NCBI RefSeq assembly: GCF_900460065.1
Contig: NZ_UAVD01000024.1
Location: 1-64,000 of the forward strand
Length of the DNA: 64,000 nucleotides
Source of the DNA: Streptomyces griseus
GTDB lineage: Bacteria > Actinomycetota > Actinomycetes > Streptomycetales > Streptomycetaceae
Direction: 5' to 3'
Below are positions 59,506 through 64,000 of the stretch, piece by piece. The position numbers and the translations under genes are program-made. The notes under the pieces are model-generated. The model did no database searches and was not told the origin of the DNA. It saw nothing but the letters and a program-made list of their open reading frames with translations. Each line of letters opens with the position of its first letter. Positions within the stretch are counted from its first letter, which is position 1.

Positions 59506-59913
59506 ATGAAGAAGATGATGGCCGGCGCTGCAGTGGCCGTGTCCCTGCTCGGTCTGTCCGCAGTCGCGGCTCCCACGGCCATGGCGATCGGCAACGACGG
59601 TGGCACCACCACGCTCAACGGCAACGGTGCCGAGTCGGAGATCGGCAACGCCGAGACGGAGGGCAACTGGAGCCCGCAGAACCAGCTCGTCCAGGGCACC
59701 CTGAACAAGCTCTGCGTCGGCCTGCCCCTCAAGGCCAACGTCGGTTCGCTCATCGGCGTCGTGCCGATCGCGGTCCAGGACGTCAACGTCCTGTCCAACC
59801 CGCAGAACCAGCAGTGCGCCGACAACTCTACCCAGGCCAAGGGCGACGAGCCGCTGTCGCACATCCTGGACGACATCCCGGTCCTCTCGGGCAACGGCGT
59901 CGGCAACAACTGA
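59506..59913 (+). CDS. rdl: Rodlin 3 (divergent)
   Basis: 135 residues from ATG 59506; a GTG at 59497 is possible. Signal peptide KKMMAGAAVAVSLLGLSAVAAPTAMA. The mature protein keeps the rodlin frame ([84 protein letters not shown]) but differs from rodlins 1 and 2 at many sites, including EIGNAETEGNWSPQNQL. It may be a third, functionally different rodlin, of which S. coelicolor has none adjacent. It lies between a BldN-like promoter and two hairpins. Confidence 0.95.
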   Translation: MKKMMAGAAVAVSLLGLSAVAAPTAMAIGNDGGTTTLNGNGAESEIGNAETEGNWSPQNQLVQGTLNKLCVGLPLKANVGSLIGVVPIAVQDVNVLSNPQNQQCADNSTQAKGDEPLSHILDDIPVLSGNGVGNN

Positions 59914-59939
59914 CGCACCACAGCCTGAAGCGTTGAGCG

Positions 59940-59973
59940 CGGGCGGTCCGGAGTCCACACTCCGGGCCGCCCG
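59940..59973 (+). terminator. Hairpin after rodlin 3
   Basis: Stem CGGGCGGTCCGGAGT / ACTCCGGGCCGCCCG with one mismatch and a CCAC loop, 26 bp past the rodlin 3 stop. Confidence 0.75.
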
Positions 59974-60020
59974 TCCGCGTTGTGCGCCGACCGCCGCGCC
60001 GCGGGCGGTGCCGCACGTGT

Positions 60021-60053
60021 GAGGCCCACCACCCCACGGGGGTGGTGGGCCTC
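60021..60053. terminator. Perfect 15-bp bidirectional terminator
   Basis: GAGGCCCACCACCCC and GGGGTGGTGGGCCTC form a perfect 15-bp stem with a 3-base ACG loop, between the rodlin 3 unit and the convergent DUF5949 gene (stop at 60087). Symmetric, so it can end both transcripts. Confidence 0.8.
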
Positions 60054-60086
60054 GTCGCAGGTCCTGGGCGGCGGCGGAGCGGCGCC

Positions 60087-60587
60087 TCAGCCCAGCGAAC
60101 GGACCGGGAGCAGGCAGTGGGCGGCGGTGCGGACGACTTCCACGTCGGTCGCGAAGGCCCGCAGCCGCTCCTCGCCGACCGGCTGTCCGGGCACGGCGTC
60201 CGGCCACGGGCTGGTGGCGAACATGCCGTACACCTGGCCCTGGGCCTGCGCGGCGGCCAGCCACTCCTCGGGGGCCGGGTACTGCGCCGAGAGGTGAGGC
60301 AGCGTCAGGACGGCCCGCCCCGCCTGGACGAGCAGCTTCGCCTGGATGGACGGGGTCTCGCCCGCGTCCTGGATCGGGCCGCCGACGCGGAGGCCCGCGC
60401 GCTCCAGCATGGCGCGCATGGCCTCGCGGCCGACCTCCGGACCGTCCGGCCCGTCGCCCAGCGAGTAGGCGAGGAGGAAGGCGGTGTCCTGGTCCGCGTC
60501 GGGCTGCCGGCCGCTCCAGCCGATCAGGATCTGCGTGCCCAACTGGGCCTGGGTGAACGTGCCGGTGGGGGCCTGGGGTGTGGTCAT
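60087..60587 (-). CDS. DUF5949-like protein
   Basis: 166 residues from ATG 60587 (MTTPQAPTGTFTQAQLGTQILIGWSGRQ). The sequence matches my memory of the Streptomyces DUF5949 family, a small soluble protein: DTAFLLAYSLGDGPDGPEVGREAMRAMLERAGL and AFATDVEVVRTAAHCLL. No signal peptide or membrane helix. Function unknown. It is divergent from rsgA with a promoter for that gene in between. Confidence 0.7.
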   Translation of the reverse strand: MTTPQAPTGTFTQAQLGTQILIGWSGRQPDADQDTAFLLAYSLGDGPDGPEVGREAMRAMLERAGLRVGGPIQDAGETPSIQAKLLVQAGRAVLTLPHLSAQYPAPEEWLAAAQAQGQVYGMFATSPWPDAVPGQPVGEERLRAFATDVEVVRTAAHCLLPVRSLG

Positions 60588-60714
60588 GCTCGGCACCCTA
60601 ACGGCCCCGGACCAGGCTCTATGCATGCGTATCACCCGATCGAGGGAGATCTGCCCCCAACTCCGGCGAACGCCCCGGTCCGGCCACCTCCATCGGAGGT
60701 GCGCGGAAAAGCCG

Positions 60715-60743
60715 TTGACGCCGCCCCCGGCGACCCGGCTAAT
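60715..60743 (+). promoter_or_regulatory. Housekeeping-type promoter of rsgA unit
   Basis: TTGACG (60715-60720), 17-bp spacer, GCTAAT (60738-60743), close to the sigma-HrdB consensus TTGACR/TAnnnT. It would start transcription near 60750, ahead of a 23-codon ORF and rsgA. The whole 361-bp gap (60588-60948) holds only these elements. Confidence 0.55.
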
Positions 60744-60816
60744 CTGTCCACTGCTCCGGGCGCCGCCATGACGCCCGCTGCACTCAGACGGAAAGAACCA
60801 GGAGGTGAGGACATTG

Positions 60817-60888
60817 ATGACTGTCGTTGCGATGGGCGCTGCCCACAACCGGAAGAACATCATCCTCATCCCCGTGGCCACCGGCTGA
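60817..60888 (+). CDS. Possible 23-residue upstream ORF of rsgA
   Basis: ATG 60817 preceded by AGGAGGTGAGG (60799-60809) encodes 23 residues (MTVVAMGAAHNRKNIILIPV and three more) with codons nearly all ending in G or C. It lies between a HrdB-like promoter and the rsgA start 60 bp later. The ribosome binding site is stronger than that of rsgA. It may be a translated leader or a small protein; I know no homologue. Confidence 0.5.
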   Translation: MTVVAMGAAHNRKNIILIPVATG

Positions 60889-60948
60889 CCGACTTCCTCA
60901 TTCCCGCGCCGAGCGCGCGTGCCGGGGCCACCCTGTGAAGGGTTTCCC

Positions 60949-62109
60949 TTGTCTTTCTCGTCTCTCACCGCTCCTTCCTCCTCCGCCTCCTCGCACCCGC
61001 TGACGCCGTACGGCTGGGACGAGGACTGGGCGGCTGCCTTCTCCCCTCACGCCGAACAGGGGCTCGTGCCGGGACGCGTCGTGCGCGTGGACCGCGGTCA
61101 GTGCGACGTGATCACCGCCGACGGCCCCGTCCGCGCCGACACCGCGTTCGTCGTGCCCCGTGACCCGATGCGGATCGTCTGCACCGGCGACTGGGTGGCC
61201 CTCGACGCCGACGGCGATCCGCGCTTCGTCCGTACGCTGCTGCCCCGCCGCACCGCGTTCGTCCGCTCCACCTCCTCCCAGCGGTCCGAGGGCCAGGTCC
61301 TCGCCACCAACATCGACCACATCGCCATCTGCGTCTCGCTCGCCGTCGAGCTGGACCTCGGCCGCCTGGAGCGCTTCCTGGCGCTCGCTCTGTCCAGCTC
61401 CAGCGGCGCCGCCCTGCTCGGCGACGGGCGGGACGCGGGCCACAGCCCCGAACCGGTCGTGCTGCTCACCAAGGCGGACCTGGTGCCGGACCCGGCCACC
61501 CTGGCCCACCTCGTCCAGGACGTCGAGGCGATCGCCCCCGGCGTCCAGGTGCTGCCCGTCAGCTCCACCACGGGCGAGGGGCTCGACGTCTTCGGCGCCG
61601 TCGTCTCCGGTGGCACGAGCGTGCTCCTCGGGATCTCCGGCGCGGGAAAGTCGACCCTGGCCAACACCCTGCTCGGCCAGGACGTCATGGACGTGCGGGC
61701 GGCCCGGGAGGTCGACGGCAAGGGCCGGCACACCACGACCACCCGCAATCTGCTCGTCCTGCCGCACGGGGGCGTCCTCATCGACACCCCCGGACTCCGC
61801 GGAGTGGGCCTGTACGACGCCGGGACCGGTGTCGGCGAGGTGTTCTCCGAGATCGAGGAGCTGGCCGCCCGATGCCGGTTCCACGACTGCGCCCACCGGG
61901 CCGAGCCGGGGTGCGCCGTCCTCGCCGCCCTGGAGGACGGGATCCTGCCCGAGCGGCGGCTCGACAGCTACCGCAAGCTGGTCCGCGAGAACCAGCGGAT
62001 CGTCGCCAAGACCGACGCCCGGGTGCGCTCCGAGATCCTGCGGGACTGGAAGCGCAAGGGAGCCGAGGGGCGCGCGGCGATGCAGGCCAAGCGCGGCCGG
62101 GTGCGGTAG
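60949..62109 (+). CDS. rsgA: Ribosome small-subunit biogenesis GTPase
   Basis: 386 residues from a TTG start at 60949 with GAAGGG upstream. Domains: an OB-fold at the N-terminus, then a circularly permuted GTPase with the motif order G4 (LLTKADL) - G5 (VSSTTGEG) - G1 (GISGAGKST) - G3 (DTPGLRG), and a C-terminal zinc-binding CRFHDCAHRAEPGC knuckle. The permuted order and zinc finger are diagnostic of RsgA/YloQ, which helps mature the 30S subunit. The extended N-terminus (Ser/Pro-rich, about 25 residues) is specific to this group. Confidence 0.95.
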   Translation: MSFSSLTAPSSSASSHPLTPYGWDEDWAAAFSPHAEQGLVPGRVVRVDRGQCDVITADGPVRADTAFVVPRDPMRIVCTGDWVALDADGDPRFVRTLLPRRTAFVRSTSSQRSEGQVLATNIDHIAICVSLAVELDLGRLERFLALALSSSSGAALLGDGRDAGHSPEPVVLLTKADLVPDPATLAHLVQDVEAIAPGVQVLPVSSTTGEGLDVFGAVVSGGTSVLLGISGAGKSTLANTLLGQDVMDVRAAREVDGKGRHTTTTRNLLVLPHGGVLIDTPGLRGVGLYDAGTGVGEVFSEIEELAARCRFHDCAHRAEPGCAVLAALEDGILPERRLDSYRKLVRENQRIVAKTDARVRSEILRDWKRKGAEGRAAMQAKRGRVR

Positions 62110-62177
62110 CACGGCCCGGCTCGACGTCCGAATTCCGCGAGTGCGGCAGCACCGGCTGCCGCACACTGGACGGTGTG

Positions 62178-63677
62178 ATGGACGAACGGACCAGGTACGA
62201 GGCGGTCAGCAGCCGCGACGCGCGGTTCGACGGAGCGTTCTTCTTCGCCGTATCCACCACCGGCATCTACTGCCGGCCGAGCTGCCCCGCCGTCACACCC
62301 AAACGCGCCAACGTGCGCTTCTACCCCACCGCGGCGGCGGCCCAGGCGGGCGGCTTCCGGGCCTGCCGCCGCTGCCGGCCGGACGCCGTACCCGGCTCCG
62401 CCGAGTGGAACGTCCGCGCGGACGTCGTCGGCCGGGCCATGCGCCTCATCGGCGACGGAGTGGTGGACCGCGAGGGCGTCCCCGGACTCGCCGGGCGCCT
62501 CGGCTACAGCGCCCGGCAGGTCCAGCGCCAGCTCAACGCCGAGCTGGGCGCGGGGCCGGTCGCGCTCGCCCGGGCCCAGCGCTCCCACACCGCCCGGGTA
62601 CTCCTCCAGACCACCGGGCTGCCGGTCACCGAGATCGCCTTCGCCGCGGGGTTCGCCAGCGTCCGGCAGTTCAACGACACCATCCGGCAGATCTACGCCC
62701 GCACGCCCAGCGCCCTGCGGGCCGAGGCCGGTACGGGGCTCGGCGGCGGACGCCGCGACGGGGTCAGGGCCGGGATCCCGCTGCGGCTGGCCCACCGGGG
62801 CCCGTACGCCACCGTCGCCCTGTTCGACCTGCTGGCCGCGGAAGCCGTCGCCCGGATCGAGGAGGTGACCGGCCCGCCAGGCCGCCGCACCTACCGGCGC
62901 ACTCTGCGTCTGCCGTACGGGGCCGGGCTCGTCGCGGTCGACGAGACCCCGGCCGGCGGCCCCTGGCTGGAGGCCCGGATCCAGCTCACCGACCTCCGCG
63001 ACCTGACCACCGCCGTCCAGCGCACGCGCCGCCTGCTCGACCTGGACGCCGACCCGTACGCGGTGGACGAGGCGCTGGCCGCCGACCCCCGGCTCGCCCC
63101 GGTGGTCGCCGCCCGCCCCGGGCTGCGGTCCCCGGGCGCGGCCGACCCGGAGGAGGCCGCGGTGCGGACCCTCGTGGGGCGCGTGGCCGCCGGGGAGCTG
63201 GTCGAGCGGTACGGGAAGGCGCTGGACGTGCCGTGCGGCGGGCTCACCCATGTGTTCCCGGAGCCGGGCGTGCTCGCCGGCGGCGCCGAGGACCCGGCCC
63301 TCGCGGCCCTCGCCGCCGCGCTCGCCGACGGAGGGGTGCGGCTGGACGCCGGGGCCGACCGCGAGGAGGCGGAACGGGCGCTGCTGGCGCTGCCCGGGAT
63401 CGACCGCCGCACCGCCGCCCTGATCCGGATGCGGGCGCTCGGGGACCCCGACGTGGACCCGTACGGAACGCCGGGGGCGGAGCGGTGGCGGCCCTGGCGC
63501 TCCTACGCCGTACGTCATCTGGAGGCGGAAGCCCGGGCGGCGGCGCGGGAGGAGGAGGCGGGGGCGGCCGTCGTCGGCCGACCGGGCCCGGGGCGCTCCC
63601 GTCAGCCCCAGAGCACCGCGCCCAGCCAGGCGCCCGCCACCAGCAGGCAGCAGAACAGCTCCACCAGCACCGCGTAG
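62178..63677 (+). CDS. Ada-AraC-AlkA fusion with altered glycosylase active site
   Basis: 499 residues. Domains: Ada zinc domain with C32, C36, C63 and C66 (YCRPSCP, RACRRCRPD), where C32 would accept methyl groups from phosphotriesters; AraC-type DNA-binding helices (about 75-180); AlkA N-terminal domain (about 200-290: GIPLRLAHRGPYATVALFDLLA); and the HhH-GPD glycosylase (about 300-460). The glycosylase is unusual: the hairpin reads LPGIDRRTA instead of PGIGxWTA, and after GDPD the segment VDPYGTPGAERW directly joins two conserved blocks, so the loop that holds the catalytic Asp of AlkA is missing. The C-terminal tail (about 470-499) is low-complexity and overlaps the next gene by 76 bp. 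Confidence 0.88.
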   Translation: MDERTRYEAVSSRDARFDGAFFFAVSTTGIYCRPSCPAVTPKRANVRFYPTAAAAQAGGFRACRRCRPDAVPGSAEWNVRADVVGRAMRLIGDGVVDREGVPGLAGRLGYSARQVQRQLNAELGAGPVALARAQRSHTARVLLQTTGLPVTEIAFAAGFASVRQFNDTIRQIYARTPSALRAEAGTGLGGGRRDGVRAGIPLRLAHRGPYATVALFDLLAAEAVARIEEVTGPPGRRTYRRTLRLPYGAGLVAVDETPAGGPWLEARIQLTDLRDLTTAVQRTRRLLDLDADPYAVDEALAADPRLAPVVAARPGLRSPGAADPEEAAVRTLVGRVAAGELVERYGKALDVPCGGLTHVFPEPGVLAGGAEDPALAALAAALADGGVRLDAGADREEAERALLALPGIDRRTAALIRMRALGDPDVDPYGTPGAERWRPWRSYAVRHLEAEARAAAREEEAGAAVVGRPGPGRSRQPQSTAPSQAPATSRQQNSSTSTA

Positions 63678-64000
63678 CCCGTCGCCCGCATGACCGAGCG
63701 CACGGACGCCCAGCCGGCGCCGCGGCTCCCCAGCCGCAGCCGCTCCGCGCCGAAGATGGCCCCCACGTACCCGAGGATCCCGCCGACCACGGGCACGACG
63801 AAGAACCCCACGATCCCGGCGACCCCGCCGATCATCAAGGTCCGGCGGGGCGCCCCGGACTCGCCCGGGCGGCGGGGTGGCAGCACCGGTTTGAGCGCCT
63901 GGTTCAGCAGCATCAGGGCCGTCGCGCCGATCAGGACGCCCCAGGCGGCCGGCGCCATGTCCGTCAGGGCCCACCACAGCACCGCCGCCCAGACGATCGC
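63602..64000 (-). CDS. DUF456 membrane protein, truncated by window end
   Basis: The reading frame is open to the window end, so the N-terminus is outside. The visible 133 residues (AIVWAAVLWWALTDMAPAAWGVLIGATALML, then LMIGGVAGIVGFFVVPVVGGILGYVGAIFGAERLR and YAVLVELFCCLLVAGAWLGAVLWG) have four membrane helices with the Gly-rich DUF456 core, a small integral membrane protein of about 160 residues of unknown function. The 3' 76 bp overlap the end of the Ada-AlkA gene on the other strand. Starts inside the window (GTG 63982) would leave out the first membrane helix and are not preferred. Confidence 0.85.
   Translation of the reverse strand, partial: AIVWAAVLWWALTDMAPAAWGVLIGATALMLLNQALKPVLPPRRPGESGAPRRTLMIGGVAGIVGFFVVPVVGGILGYVGAIFGAERLRLGSRGAGWASVRSVMRATGYAVLVELFCCLLVAGAWLGAVLWG

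Overview
This 64 kb window is high-GC actinobacterial chromosome, almost certainly Streptomyces. It carries rodlin and chaplin genes (the spore and aerial-hypha surface proteins of this genus), codons ending almost always in G or C, many GTG starts, ATGA/GTGA stop-start overlaps, a DmdR/IdeR-type iron box and several near-perfect GC hairpins after genes. I see no rRNA, tRNA, transposase, phage gene or CRISPR array. Only the last gene is cut by the window edge.

Layout. 0-13.4 kb: an FHA protein, a degenerate cytochrome P450, two trehalose/glycogen enzymes (treY, glgX), a HEPN-type protein, a DEDDh exonuclease, a DUF4333 lipoprotein, a four-gene WXG-like operon and a small-molecule kinase homologue. 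13.5-20.9 kb: a sugar ABC importer without its own ATPase, a macrolide-type glycosyltransferase behind a palindromic operator, a secreted subtilisin and two small proteins. 21-29 kb: an iron-box-controlled siderophore operon made of a strongly asymmetric heterodimeric ABC transporter followed by lipoprotein, two FecCD permeases and ATPase. 29-31 kb: a secreted protein and a methyltransferase.

30.7-40.4 kb is a minus-strand sulfur-assimilation operon. In transcription order it holds a 27-residue Cys-containing leader peptide, sirohaem sulfite reductase, a 59-residue zinc ribbon, cysH, cysC, cysD, cysN, a sulfonate-type ABC importer (binding protein, ATPase, permease) and a sirohydrochlorin chelatase that can supply sirohaem. 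Between cysD and cysN lies a 160-nt element whose ends are 16-nt perfect complements, one of which contains the cysN ribosome binding site. 40.5-56 kb holds regulators (GAF/winged helix, AraC, LysR, a GAF-SpoIIE-HATPase phosphatase), an AidB-like acyl-CoA dehydrogenase, a YihY membrane protein and an acyl-CoA catabolic set (3-hydroxyacyl-CoA dehydrogenase, two-subunit CoA-transferase, thiolase) with a shared LysR-like motif at two promoters.

55.8-60 kb is the cell-surface amyloid cluster: a cell-wall-anchored chaplin on a PPVD-repeat stalk, three rodlins (two sharing a 204-bp identical tract), a short chaplin and two small proteins, each unit with its own hairpin terminator and some with BldN-like promoters. 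60-64 kb: a DUF5949-like protein, rsgA with an unannotated-looking 23-codon upstream ORF, an Ada-AlkA fusion whose glycosylase active-site loop is deleted, and the edge-truncated DUF456 gene.

The most interesting items are the cysD-cysN inverted-repeat element, the leader peptide and zinc ribbon of the sulfur operon, the asymmetric ABC pair, the AlkA active-site deletion, rodlin gene conversion and the WXG-like operon.
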